64,000 nt of DNA from contig CAMQGK010000565.1 of NCBI GenBank assembly GCA_947000775.1, positions 11,517,001 through 11,581,000 of the forward strand, in the 5' to 3' direction. Both the position numbers and the translations under genes were made by a program. The stretch comes from Pterois miles. Its lineage: Eukaryota > Chordata > Actinopteri > Perciformes > Scorpaenidae. Below the pieces are notes generated by a model that was not told where the DNA came from, made no database searches, and worked only from the letters and a program-made list of their open reading frames with translations. The number at the start of each line of letters is the position of its first letter. The stretch's first letter is position 1. This document shows positions 47,018 to 59,665 of this stretch, one piece after another.

Positions 47018-49181
47018 ATGTCTAAAGTTGAAATGCTGAGAGCTTTTATTAACCAGCGACTAACTGCGGCTGCTGATGAGATATTTGAGCTGTTTGAAAG
47101 AACGATAGCAGAGTACGAGGAGGAACTGGAGTTCACTTCTAAGGAGAACCACCGACAGCGGAAACTACTGGACGCTGTTTTCAACCCGGAAGTCCGGTTA
47201 CACAGAGCAGGTTGGTCCTGGTTCACTGTTTTATTATCACTTTAAACTGCTGGGAAACCTCAGATCCGTTACTGAAGTAAAAGTACTAATAGGACTCTGT
47301 GAAAATTCTCTGCCACAAGCAGTGGTTGAATGTAATTAAGTAAATTTATCCAAGGATTGTATTCAAACATCAGTCAGTATCAGTCCTTCCTCCTGTCCTC
47401 TGTCCTCCTGTCCTCTTGTCCTCCTCCCTCTGCTGATGTGAACCACTACAGTCCCGCTGGTAGAGAGGAGGAGCTGCTTTGTCTCAGCCAGTGGATGAGA
47501 TTACAAGATACATGACACACTAACCTAAACAGTCAGACTACAGAGCCTACTGCCAGCTTTAGTTTCAGCTTGTGCAGCCGAGGGTTACGTTGCTCCTAAA
47601 CTTTGTAAAGATAATAAATTAATAACACAGAGGCTCCGTAGTCTGGACCCTTGTCAATAACAGCACATCACCACTTCACTGCTACCGTTCCACCCTTCAC
47701 AATAAACTCCCTGGACACAAACACTGATCACTGCTGACTAGAGGAAACTAAAGTCATTCACAACTCAACTAAATAACTTACACATTTACTATTCACTGTT
47801 AGCCACTGAGCTAATGCTCTACGGTTGTGTAAACACAGAGGTGGTGGATGAGAGACATGTGCAGTAAAATCTGGTCTGCCTTCGCCAAAGCTGAGCCAGT
47901 CACAACACATGACTGCAGCTTCAGTTACACTGCGTGTGTTTTAACCCATATCCCAGCCTCTTTCCATAGGCCTTGATTTCTAGTGTGACAATAAACACCA
48001 TGAAAAAAATACACAATCGGCTTCATAACCCTTGTGTGCATGTATTTCATTATTTTTCGACAGATGACCAGCAGCTGTTGATGGTTCATGAAGAGGTTCC
48101 CTCTGAGCACCAGGAGTGGAGCCCCAGTCTGGACCAGGAGGACCCAGAGACCTTATACATGAAAGAGGAACAGGGTGAACTCTGGACCAGTGAGGAGGGT
48201 GAGCAGCTTCAATGGCTGGAGGAGGCTGATATTAAGTTGTCGTTCACTTCTATCCCTGTGAAGAGTGAAGATGATGATGAAGAAAAAGCTCAGTCCTCGC
48301 AGATTCATGAAAGTCAAAGTGAGGAGAACAGAGAGGCAGAGAGAACAGAAGATGATGGAGAGGACTGTGGAGGACCAGAACCAGCCAGGAACTCAGATCC
48401 AGATAGTTCTTTACAACCAGCTGCTCATGACAAGACTTCACACTACTCAGACCCTGAGACTGATAACAGCAGAGATTGGGAGGAGACTAAGGAACCTCAG
48501 TCAGGTTTCAACCCTCTGCAGAGCAATGAAGTACCTTTAAGTAATACAGAATGTGATTCTGGAAAAACATTGGTTAGCTCCTCTGAATGTGGTAGAAGCT
48601 TTGGCCACAAGGGACATCTGCAGAGACACAGTGGAGTCCAAACAGGAGGGAAACCATTTCGTTGCTCAATTTGTAGTAAAAGATTCACAGACCGAAGTCT
48701 TCTGAAACGACATTTGACTGTCCACACTGGGGAGAAACCATTCGGTTGTTCCATTTGTAGTAAAAGATTTGCAGACAGCAGTAATCTGAGACGACACCAG
48801 GCTGTCCACACAGGAGATAAACCATTTAGTTGTTCAGTTTGTAGTAAAAGATTCACACGAAAGGGACATCTGAGACAACACTTGCATATCCACACAGGGG
48901 AAAAACCATTTATTTGTTCAGTTTGTAGTAAAAGATTTGCAGACCGTAGTAGTCTAAGACGACACTTGCCTGTCCACACAGGGGAGAAACCGTTTAGTTG
49001 TTCATTATGTAGTAAAAGTTTCATCGACCACAGTAGTCTGAGACGACATTTGATTGTCCACACAGGGGAGAAACCATTTAGTTGTTCAGTGTGTCATAAA
49101 AGATTTGCACAGAAGTTAACCCTGAAACGGCACCTGACTGTCCACACGGGAGAAACCACTTACTTGCAGCGTTTGCGATAA
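47018..49181 (+). CDS. ZNF-E: C2H2 zinc-finger protein, 6 fingers
   Basis: Exons 47018-47210 and 48064-49181 give 436 aa, with the shortest intron in the cluster (853 bp; a TCCTC-rich run near 47385-47430 and nothing else). Exon 2 differs from its sisters in the linker start (LLMVHEEVPSEHQEW, and YMKEEQGELW in place of HIKEEQEELW, so the first SUMO-type site becomes MKEE). Fingers read DSLR, DSNR, RGHQ, DSSR, DSSR and QLTR. The first three match ZNF-F exactly, and the fourth is DSSR against DSSQ. After HTGE the frame shifts: two bases are missing relative to ACACAGGGGAG, so it ends TTYLQRLR and the terminal finger is lost. Confidence 0.87.
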
Positions 49182-50740
49182 AAATTCACTCAGGTCTGTT
49201 TCATCAAACAACGCAAGTGTGTTGATGAGAGCAGCAGAAATACATGAAGCTGTAGAAATGGTTGTTTTGATCAGACTTTTTTTTTTTTTTTTTTTTTTTA
49301 AACAATACTCAGATGCCATGTGTTTGTTGAGGGAGCTGTTGATTGCTGTAATAATTCTGCAAGTGGATATCTTCATCTCGGGACTCCTGTGCAGGTTTAC
49401 TGCAGATGTACCAAGACACATATCTCTCCACCCGGCTCAAGGAAACACCATGTGTGAGAAAAATAGAGTGATTTTTTTTTTTTTTGGAAAATCCTGATTT
49501 GTAACTAGGGTTGGGGTGATTCCTTGACATAATTGGCATCATTGATTAGGAAAATACAATGATTTGCGTAACGTGCCTCTGCAAACATGTTTCTGTTTGT
49601 AGTCGTCATTTAAAATTGGTTTTCTCCATGTTTCTTCATCACCGCCATGCTACAAGTAATTTCTGTGCCAGTGCTGTTATGGTAACAAGCCTTGTGTCAT
49701 CTAATGTTGTTATTCGGATGTTTTATATTTGCTGTTTACTTTAATGACCAAATTTGAGTGAAAAAGTGACTTAAACTAATGTACAGACTGTCTGTTGTAC
49801 AGTCTGTAAATCATTTAGAATATTTCCCTTCCCCTGCACTAATGCAAAAATCTGGTTGCCACTGATAATCTTAACTGTATATAGACATAGACTATATTGC
49901 CGTTCATGATATACATACAAAAGAAATTATGATGGGCTGGCTTACCGTACAAGAAAAAGTGGGTATATAACAATATGACATAGTATTAAATAAATAAATA
50001 GTAATAAATAATTTATAATAAAATAAATATTTTAATTATAATAAATAAATAAAAATAGAATATGTACTATGTAGAAGTAAAATATATACTACCTCAGAGA
50101 TTAAATAAATTCAAATCATAACCATGTTAAGTTTTAAGACAAGTATTGTAGTAAATGTACTGATTCTCCTATTCAGGTCATTATTATTATTGTTATTATT
50201 ATTATTATTATTATTAAAGTATTTTTCTGATCAGGCATCTGACAGATGGGATCTACTATCTTGTTACATTTGTTTGTTTTAAGAGTAGATGATTGAATAA
50301 AATACTGAAATATTAATCAGACACATTTATGTTTATTTTGGATGAATTACTTATCTGAGTTCAAATGAAACAGCTGTGCAGTGTTTAGAAGGGGTAGTTG
50401 TGTGCAGAAATGTGCAAACTTTTCCAAGAAATGTGTAAACGTGTGTGTAAACAGTATGAACAAGGACAGTATGTACAAAGAATTTGCTTTGCTGTATTGC
50501 TGCAGAACATAAACACTGTGAAAGAAATGACACTAAAAATATAAGCAAGTACAAAAATCAAGAAACAAAAAATAGAAGAAATTTATAGTAAAACTATGAA
50601 AAAAAACAGAAAAAAATATGTACAGTATATCTGAATTCAAATGAACAATTGCACACCATGTAGAAGCGGTAGTTTTTTTGCATAAATGTGCAAAACTGTC
50701 CAAGGAATGTGCAAAGGTTCACATTATGAAGTGTAAAGAG
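49182..50740. other. ZNF-E 3' UTR and intergenic
   Basis: Decayed terminal finger and shared 3' UTR sequence at first, with T-runs near 49280 and 49475. Then AT-rich DNA with AAT-type repeats near 49985-50050 and 50185-50215, and the ZNF 5'-flank words at about 50395-50730. No further gene. Confidence 0.5.
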
Positions 50741-51379
50741 GTTCTGCTGCACAGAGGATACAGCGAGACACGGAACTGTAAATAAAGAGTTGGACACTTT
50801 TATTTTGAAGGAGAAACGGTACCGGAAGCAATTCCCCGTGGCTAACTTTAGCTAGGCGGAGGCTGGTTGAAGAGCTTCGTCCCGGGTCCTTGTTCCCCGT
50901 GAGTCCTGCTCTCTGTGTCTCGTAGTTGACCAGATACAACCGGAGTGAACCTCCAGAGCCCGTATGTATGGACCAACTTGTTTAAGTGGACTTTGTGCTC
51001 ATTTTCGGGACGTTTAACCTCAGAATCATCTCCGTTAGCCAAGAATGCTAACTGAAGTTAGCGTAGCGTGCTAGCAGGAAATAGACGGAGACGAAACTCG
51101 GCCACACGGCGCTCGTCAGAGCGACTATTCGATAGAGACCAAACTGTGTTTTTCATGGACCCACAATGTCCAGATAAACCTGTCTGAATGGACTCTGCGT
51201 GCCCCCTTTTATCAGAAAACGTCTGTATTATGTCCTGGTGTCCTACGAAGCTAATGAAGTTAGCTTTCTAGCTGGACGTAGACGGAGACGGACGTAACCC
51301 AAACACAGCTCATGTCAGAGTGAGTGGAGCGTTTTTAACGGAGTGTGTCTGGAGGAAACGTTACTGTGATTTAGTGAAA
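50741..51379 (+). promoter_or_regulatory. Conserved 5' block of ZNF-F
   Basis: Starts inside the block at 'ttctgctgcacagagga', lacking the distal TAACATTCACAGGGTCCA seen in copies A, C, D and E. Otherwise intact. Confidence 0.6.
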
Positions 51380-54300
51380 ATGTCTAAAGTTGAAATGCTG
51401 AGAGCTTTTATCAACCAGCGACTAACTGCGGCTGCTGATGAGATATTTGAGCTGTTTGAAAGAACGATAGCAGAGTACGAGGAGGAACTGGAGTTCACTT
51501 CTAAGGAGAACCACCGACAGCGGAAACTACTGGACGCTGTTTTCAACCCGGATGGCCGGTTACACAGAGCAGGTTGGTCCTGGTTCACTGTTTTATTATC
51601 ACTTTAAACTGCTGGGAAACCTCAGATCCATTACTGAAGTAAAAGTACTAATAGGACTCTGTGGAAATACTCTGTTACAAACAATGAAGGGCTGTCCTTA
51701 AGGAGGCTCACCCAAGGATTGTATTTTTAGCAGGAGGAGGCAGTTCATTTGTATGTCTCAGTGGACAAAAATCCACAATAACCATTCAGCATATTGTTAT
51801 TAAAGCGGTACCCCAGGGTAGACAGTGTTACACCCACCGCAGGTTACTAGCATGAGGAATGACAATCAAGGAGGTGATGTTAAAGAGTTGTAAGCTTTTA
51901 TTACAGAAATGTAGCTTTACAATTCATATTCCCCACGTTAACCTACATACCAGCTGTACTAACAGGGCAGCTCCACACCAGTACATCATTACCTTTTGCA
52001 CGATAAGTGGTTTAACACGTTCCAAAGTCCCACAGGGCTGGAAATTAACACCAGCCAAAAGCTGGTAAAATACGCAGATGACTGCTAGATTTGCTTTACT
52101 CAGCAGCCTATTGAGGATCTAGTAGATATTGGAACAGCAATTTTTCCTTTAGGGTATTCTGCTGTTAAATCCGGCTTTCACTATCTAAAGGGACGTGCAT
52201 CTTCATTTATAGATCAGCCAGTGGGAGCATCCTAACCTGTGGTTGGCCAAAGTCTACCAGATTTATTAAAGCCTCAGAGCAGAAACACGAGGAGGTGCAG
52301 AAGACTGGTTATCTCCAGACTAACTTTTCCACTGCTGGCACTGGTGTAACCAACTTTCTCAGTTAGTCTCATCAGCACATTATGATCATTTTTACGCTTT
52401 ATGCTCATTTTCATTGAAAAACATATTAAAATGATTATGGTGTGATTTTTATGGAGATCTTTACTAAACAAAAATGTCTCTTAAGCCTGTAGAATAGTGT
52501 GTAGACCAGGACATCTCTGCAGTACCACAATATTTATTTAAAAAGGTATTTTGACACACATTTTACCTTTAACAAATATTGCAATATCCTCCTCATAGGA
52601 TAGGCCATATTTGATTTTGATTATTTGTGCCAGTGTTTAATTTTGGTTAAAATCAGTGTTCAGTATAGATTTATCCGTTGATTATTTTCTGCATTAATCA
52701 ACTGAAAATTCAGAAAATAGTGAGAAAGACCGTCACAGTGACTCAGAGCCCAAAGTGACACCTTCACAATGTTTGATTCATCCAATCGTCCTAACCTCAT
52801 ATTTATTACAAATAAATTAGAATAGTGTCATATGTTTTGTACGCAAACATCTTAATGTGTAAAGAAACTAAAGCACATACAGTACATGTAGTGAAGTAGA
52901 AATATGAAGTGGCATGAAAAGTTAGGACTCGTGTAAAATACCTCAAATTCGGTCTTAAGTGCGGTTCACCAATGTGTGAAAGCTGCCGTTAAAAAAAATT
53001 GTGCCCATATTCTGAGATGTTCGATGTGAGTGACATTTTTTCTTTCTTTAAGCAAGCCAGCGTGCCATCTGCTGACAGTCACTGACAAATATGACCTTAT
53101 ATTGTTCATTGTTTCACAACAGCGACCCTCAAGTGATCAGTGATTCAAATTAATGATGTCGAGCTTCCGTTTGAGACAGGGATTTTTATTTGACAAAATA
53201 TTTAGTTTTTGCTTTTTAATGGGTGCATTAATGCCCACAGGTGCTGATGAAAGGGAACCTTATAATGGTGGGAATAAATTAAAAAAAATATTTTGGAGAA
53301 TTTTAGAGCTGACCCAGTTAGGTGTTAGCAAATATTTAGCAGCAGCTTTGATAATAAATTAATCTTAAAATTGAATTTATTGAGGAAAAAGGCCAAACAA
53401 CCTCTGGTTCCAGCTTCTCAAATCTTTCCTCTGTATGTCATTGTAAATGGGACATATTTGGGTTTTGGACCGCTGACTGGATAAAACAAGCAATTTGAAG
53501 ACGACACACAGGGCTATGGGAAATTCTGATGGGAATTCATCACTATGTTTTATTTATTTATTATTGTCCTCAGAGGTTCAGCAGCTACTGTTTGCAAACG
53601 AAGAAGTTCCCCATCAACAGCAGCAGCAGCAGGAGTGGAGCCCCAATCTGGACCAGGAGGACCCAGAGGCCCCACACATTAAAGAGGAACAGGGGGAACT
53701 CTGGACCAGTGAGGAGGGGGAGCAGCTTCAATGGCTGGAAGAGGCTGATATCAAGTTGTCATTCACTTCTGTCCCTGTGAAGAGTGAAGATGATGTTGAT
53801 GAAGAAAAAGCTCAGTCCTCACACCTCCATGAAAGTCAAAGTGAGGAGAACAGAGAGGCAGAGAGAACAGAAGATGATGGAGAGGACTGTCGAGGACCAG
53901 AACCAACCAGGAACTGTGATCCAGATAGTCCTTTACAACCAGCTGCTCATGACAAGACCTCACACTCCTCAGAATCTGAGACTGATGACAGTAGAGACTG
54001 GGAGGAGACTAAGGAACCTCAGTCAGGTTTCAACCCTCTGCAGAACAATGAAGTATCTGTAAGTGATACAGAATATAATTCTGGAAAAACATTGGTTAGC
54101 TCCTCTGAATGTGCTGGAAGCTTTGGCCACAAGGGACATCTGCAGAGACACAGTGGAGTCCAAACAGGAGTGAAACCATTTAGTTGCTCAGTTTGCAGTA
54201 AAAGATTTGCAGACCATAGTCTTCTGAGACGACACTTGACTGTCCACACAGGGGAGAAACCATTTGGTTGTTCAGTCTGTAGTAAAAGATTCGCAGACCG

Positions 54301-54634
54301 TAGTAATCTGAAACGACACTTGACTGTCCACACAGGGGAGAAACCATTTAGTTGTTCAGTTTGTAGTAAAAGATTTGCACGAAAAGGACATCTGAGACAA
54401 CACTTGACTATCCACACAGGGGAGAAACCCTTTATTTGTTCAGTTTGTAGTAAAAGATTTGCAGACCATAGTAGTCTGAGACAACACTTACCTGTCCACA
54501 CAGGGGAGAAACCATTTAGTTGCTCAGTTTGTAATAAAAGATTTGCACGAAAGGGACATCTGAGACAACACTTGGCTGTCCACACAGGGGAGAAACCAGT
54601 GAGGACAAGACTTGGTGTGACACTGATCAGCTAA
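51380..54634 (+). CDS. ZNF-F: C2H2 zinc-finger protein, 5 fingers
   Basis: Exons 51380-51572 and 53574-54634 give 417 aa. The end of exon 1 reads NPDGRLHRA instead of NPEVRLHRA. The start of exon 2 is the most divergent in the cluster (EVQQLLFANEEVPHQQQQQ) and uses a different acceptor context (TCCTCAG). Fingers read DSLR, DSNR, RGHQ, DSSQ and RGHQ. After the fifth HTGEKP the frame runs into VRTRLGVTLIS and stops. Those bases correspond to the 3' UTR 'gcaagactt..actgatcagctaa' of the sister genes, so a deletion has fused the array to its own former 3' UTR. The 2-kb intron has no definite element; a stretch near 52200-52310 resembles 41770-41900. Confidence 0.87.
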
Positions 54635-54974
54635 AAACTGAAGATGAAGCTAGACAACCATCGTTAGAGATGCCTCGATCACACTTTTTTACCGCCAGTG
54701 CCAGTTGCAGATCATCGATGAGCCATATTGTCTGATCCGATTACTTTGCTGCTGTTTTGTTTTGGTATAGCAGCAGAAGCGAGTTCAGCATATCCAGGGT
54801 ATCTTCTTGTTATTTGGCTTAACTAACTCAAACAACCACGACCTTGTTTAGCGATCCTACAACAGTGGTTATCAAGTCGGTACGTCAACCAAGTGTTTCT
54901 CAATCTGGCTATGAGCATGTTTTCATAAAAAACGAGTCTGCTGTCAGCAGAGCGGCATATTTTACAAACAAAGA
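54635..54974. other. ZNF-F 3' flank
   Basis: Starts as ZNF 3' UTR, then changes at about 54665 ('tagagatgcctcgatcacac') to unrelated, possibly transposon-derived sequence. No gene. Confidence 0.4.
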
Positions 54975-55843
54975 GTCTCTGTCTCTAGAAACATTTCCAC
55001 CTCTTCCTTTGGGACTCGGAGGCGTTCCCAGACCAGATGAGATATATAATCCCTCCAGCATGTTCTGGGGCTACCCTGGGGCCAGCCTGGGGCCAGCCTG
55101 GGGCCTCTTACCAGTTGGACATGCCCGGAAAACTTCCAAAGGGAGGCGTTTGGGAGGATCCTGATCAGATGCCCGAACCACCTCTGCTGGCCCCTTTTGA
55201 CACGAAGGAGCAGTGGCTCTACTCTGAGCTCTCTCTAGATGTTTGAGCTCCTCACTCTATCTCTGAGGCTGAGCCCAGCCACCCTACGAAGGAAACTCAT
55301 TTCAGTCATTTGCATTTGCGATCTCATTCCTTTCATCACTACCCAAAGCTCATGACAATAGGTGAGGGTGGGAACGTAGATGGACTGGTAAATCAAGAGC
55401 TTTGCCTTCTGGCTCAGCTTTCTATTCACTACAACGGTCCAGTACAGTGCCCGCATAACTGCAGACATAGCACTGAGTCCCCCGAAAGTCCCTAAGATAC
55501 TTAAACACTCTACCTTGAGGGAATGACTCCTAACCTGGAAGGTGCCATGCGTTTTCTGGCAGAGAACCAGGACCTCAGACTTGGTGGTATTGACTCTCAT
55601 CCCAACTGCTTCACACTTGACTGCAAACAGCCCCAGTGCATGCTGAGGGTCATGGTCTTATGAAGCCAACAGAACCACATCATCTGCAAAGACAGAGATA
55701 CAATTGATCCTGGTACCCCATATACCCGCAGAACCCCCCCATAGGTCTCTTGGGGGACAGTCGTAAGCCATTTCCAAGTCCACAAACCACATGTAGACTA
55801 GATGGGCAAACTCCTATGCCCCTCCAGCAGTCCTGCAAGGGCA
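54975..55843 (-). mobile_element. LINE fragment, minus strand
   Basis: Minus-strand translation over 55235-55785 gives reverse-transcriptase C-terminal signatures in pieces: NTTKSEVLV, YWTVVVNRKLSQKAKLLIYQ, YVPTLTYCHELWV and AGLSLRDRVRSSNI. The 3' non-coding part runs down to about 54975 with two copies of 'ggggccagcctg'. Frames are broken. Confidence 0.78.
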
Positions 55844-56167
55844 AAGAAGAAGAAGAAGAAGATCTGCTTTATTAGTCCAAGTGGGGAAATTAATTTACAC
55901 TCTGTTTAACTTATACATGGTACATGCACACAAACACACACACACGAGTAATGGAGAGATGTAGAGTGAGGGGGCTGCTCCTGACAAGCGCCCCGAGCAG
56001 TTGGGGGTTCGGTGCCTTGCTCAGGGGCACCTCGGCAGTGCCCAAGAGGTAAACTGGCACCTCTCCAGCTACCAGTTCACACTCAGTTTTTGGTCCATGT
56101 CGGGACTTGAACCGGTGACCCTCCGGTTCCCAAGCCAACTCCCTACAGACTGAGCTACTGCTGCCCC
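55844..56167 (-). mobile_element. tRNA-derived SINE, minus strand
   Basis: Inverted copy of the SINE at 31490-31823: (GAA)n at the left edge, then the LINE-like tail, and tRNA-like boxes at the right (reverse complement of GGTTCAAGTCC and TAGCTCAGTCTGTAGGG). It abuts the LINE fragment to its left. Confidence 0.87.
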
Positions 56168-56382
56168 AGGTCCACTGTAATATTAGACAAACACAAAGAA
56201 GTTAAACACATAATCCAGATGAAAAGTAACACAGTCGAAGCTTCCAAATGCAGAAAAGACAGCTGGAAAAAAATATCACAAATGTGTGAATGTGTAAATT
56301 AACAGGCTTTATATCGCTGCCCCATCTAGAGCACCAGTAGATCTGACTATAATTACATTTGTGCATTATTTTGCTTATAAAA

Positions 56383-56425
56383 TAGAAGAGAAGATACTTT
56401 ATTCATCCCTTCTGGGAAATTGTGG
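56383..56425 (-). mobile_element. LINE 3' tail fragment
   Basis: Minus strand reads AATTTCCCAGAAGGGAT, then GAATAAAGTATC and a TTCTC-type end. Confidence 0.45.
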
Positions 56426-57312
56426 CATGTATAACAGTCTTTCAACAGCAGTGGTGTGAAATGGACTGGGAGAAATTTAAAAAAAAATAATATAAGAACA
56501 TGTAAGCAGTAAACAGGCTTACCTTCATATCTTATAATCAGTCACAGCGTACATAAAGGTACGGGCAGCAAAGTAACCAAGGCAATGCATCCAGTCTGCG
56601 GGACTTTGGCTCCGACTCAGCAGCAGCAAAGTTTCAAGAAGCTGCAGATAAGTGAACAGGCTTAGAGACTATATACTGATTTTGTGTTATTGTGGTTATA
56701 GAAATGTAATTTAGATTGCTGCTTATGTTCCCTAGTTTGTTCGACACCGCTGGGGTTATGCTAAAATAATGAGGCCAGAATATTGTCATACATGCCACAA
56801 GAATACATCTAAGACAACATTAATTAAATGGACTACACACATGTAATTATAGTTAGATCTGCTGGGGCAGTGATCCTGTAAACCTAATTTTAATTTTAAT
56901 TTCTGTGGGTTTTTTTGCCAGCTGTCTTCCTGCATTTGTCAGTTGAAACTGTGTTGCTTTTAGCCTGATTATGACTGTAACTTATTTGTATTTGTGTAAA
57001 TTTGTCATACGATCCACACACCAAGCTCTGATTGGTCAGTAGATGGTGCTTTTATATGAGTTGACTTGTTATCTGGACCTGATGCGTTCAGCATGTTACC
57101 ATGGCGATCTACCCCGGTATGAAGTGAACCATCATAGTAGGACTGAAAGCAAAGTTAAACCTGAAGTTGCCTCGCTGACTCCAAATCTTGCCTCCTGGTG
57201 CAGGCCTCTGGTATGACTGCACTGCCGTCTAGGTCAGTTTGACTGCTTTGTAGTGTATTCTCATCTCCATCAGGTGGAAATGTAACCTAAGCTATAAATG
57301 CTGTCAATTTCT
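56426..57312. other. Intergenic, no gene seen
   Basis: AT-rich. Open frames are short and without signature. Confidence 0.4.
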
Positions 57313-57366
57313 CCCGAATTTCCCTCCGGGGATTAATAAAGGTTCATTTTATCTTATCTTATCTTA
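57313..57366 (+). mobile_element. LINE 3' tail fragment (L2-like)
   Basis: CCCGAATTTCCCTCCGGGGA, then TTAATAAAGG and (TTATC)n, nearly identical to the end of the 36-kb LINE. Confidence 0.65.
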
Positions 57367-57539
57367 ATAAATAACAAAAAAGTTGTGGTTTCTTATTCTG
57401 TGATCAGCATGCTTTTATTTAGTCCTTTCAGTCACTAAAGAAGGAGCAAAGCAAGAAGTAGCTTACAGTAAGTCTAGAGGGATTACTGAAACATAATTAC
57501 ATACTATTATATGAATGAATTAACACATATAATCTAAGG

Positions 57540-57965
57540 GAGACGCCAGCCACCCTCCTGAGAAAACCCATTTAGGCTGCTTTTAAGTGTGATCTAGTGC
57601 TTTGGGTCATGACCATAGGCGAGATTAGGAATGAAGACTGACCAGTAGATCGAGAGCTTTGCCTTCCGGCTCAGCTCTCTTTTTGTCACAACAGTGCGGT
57701 AAAGTAAATGCGATACCGCCCCGCTACTCCGATTCTCTGGCCAATCTCACGCTCCATTGTCCCCTGATTCGTGAAGATGTATTTGAACTCCTTCACTTGG
57801 GATAAAGACTCATTCCCGACCCGGAGTAGACAATCCATGTTTCCTGCTGAGAACCATGGCCTCTGATTTAGAGGTGCTGATCCTCATCCCAGCCACTTCA
57901 CACTCAGCTGCGAACCGATCTAGTGAGTGCTGGAGGTCGCAGACCGATGACGTAAGCAGTGTGTT
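57540..57965 (-). mobile_element. LINE fragment, minus strand
   Basis: Minus-strand frames give TSKSEAMVLSRKHGL, YRTVVTKRELSRKAKLSIYW and YGHDPKH, the same reverse-transcriptase region as 55300-55600, so this is a separate copy of the same family. Interrupted by stops. Confidence 0.7.
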
Positions 57966-58368
57966 GGCTTAAACTGCAGCCTCAGGGTTGACAACAGCTG
58001 AAAACATCAATAGTGAAAGGGAGTTTTAGAGTGCAGTTTTAACACTGAGCAACACTGAAGGCTAGTTAGGAGGCAAGTTCTCAGAAAGGGTGCCCTTATT
58101 CTGAGCTTTACGGTACTGTAACTGCTTAAAAGGTTTCTTGGAAAAGCCCTGATCCTTCTCTTCTTGTTTGTTCACCATCAGACTGAGAAGTCATTCGGCC
58201 CTGCGTGGTCTTGCTTCCTGCAGGTTGAACGGTTATTTCTCTCCATCACACCTGTGAAGGCAGCTCAGTTTTCCCACTGATGGAGGCGACCTGTTGGTGC
58301 CAGTTAATCATTTCAGATCTCTCCACGCAGACGGACCAACACCTTTTCATTTGAAGAAGGAGCTCTCC
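57966..58368. other. Region upstream of tmed6
   Basis: Probably contains the tmed6 promoter and 5' UTR. No TATA box or initiator could be assigned with confidence. Confidence 0.35.
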
Positions 58369-59522
58369 ATGTTTTCAGATATGTTGTTCAGGATTCCCTG
58401 CGTATTTCTCGTCCTTGTGTTTTGGGGTCCAGTTCGTGGCGGGCCCCTCACAAACCCCCACCCCAACATAACGGATCAGGAGCTGTTCTGGGGCTCCGAG
58501 CAGTACGACTTCTCCGTGGTGCTTCCTGCTGCAGGGTTGGAGTGTTTCTGGCACTTTGCTCACCGAGGAGAGACATTCTACCTGAGCTTCATGGTAAGAA
58601 GGTCCACCGAGGCCTTAACGGGTTTTTACATTTACTTTTAGTTTTAAACCCCCTGAAAAAAAATGCGGTTTCAAATCAGAAGTATTTCTCTATAACTTTA
58701 CATATCTATTTCAGGATGTTGTTCGTTCGTTTAAGACGAGGAGAGTACAGACAAAGAAGATACTGAAAATCCTCCAAAGACAATAACTAATATTGTTCAG
58801 ACTTTGGCAGAATAGTTTGTGTTCGATGGTCATGGGGTCAATAAAATACAAATGGTTCAGTCAGCTTAAGAGCAGTAAATCACAATATTGTGAGAGATAT
58901 ATTGACATTATGTCCTGAAGAAGTGTACAAAATGTTATTTTTTCACATTTCATGGCACATTTCTGCTTTAGATGTGTATATATTTTTGTGAACTTGGCCA
59001 TATGGTGGATTAGATAAACACTATAATCAATAGTTAAATTTCTGTCCAAATTTAGTGATAATTTTGAACAAATTTCCAGAAAATGTGCAAAAGAAAATGC
59101 AAATTCCAATACAATGCATTTCCATTACTGTTGTGTGAATATTAGGAGTTAAAGGAACAGTGTGTCCATTCTATTGGCAGGAATATAATAATAATAATAA
59201 TATTAATATAATTAGAGTATAATCATCTGAAGTAATTATGGGTTCATTAGTGTATAATCATCTGAAACTAAGAACCACTGCAACTGTGAATTATGGAGCT
59301 GGCTAACTGTCTGTCTATCTGTCTGTCTGTCTACTCTTACTGTCTGTCTGTCTACTTTTACTGTCTGTCTGTCTGTCTGTCTACTCTTACTGTGTGTCTG
59401 TCTGTCTGTCTACTCTTACTGTCTGTCTGTCTGTCTACTCTTACTGTCTGTCTGTCTGTCTACTCTTACTGTCTGTCTGTCTACTTTTACTGTCTGTCTG
59501 TCTGTCTGTCTGTCTACTTTTA

Positions 59523-59553
<31 letters not shown>

Positions 59554-59634
59554 CTTTTACTGTCTGTCTGTCTGTCTGTCTGTCTACTCTTACTGTCTGT
59601 CTGTCTACTTTTACTGTCTGTCTGTCTACTCTTA

Positions 59635-59665
<31 letters not shown>

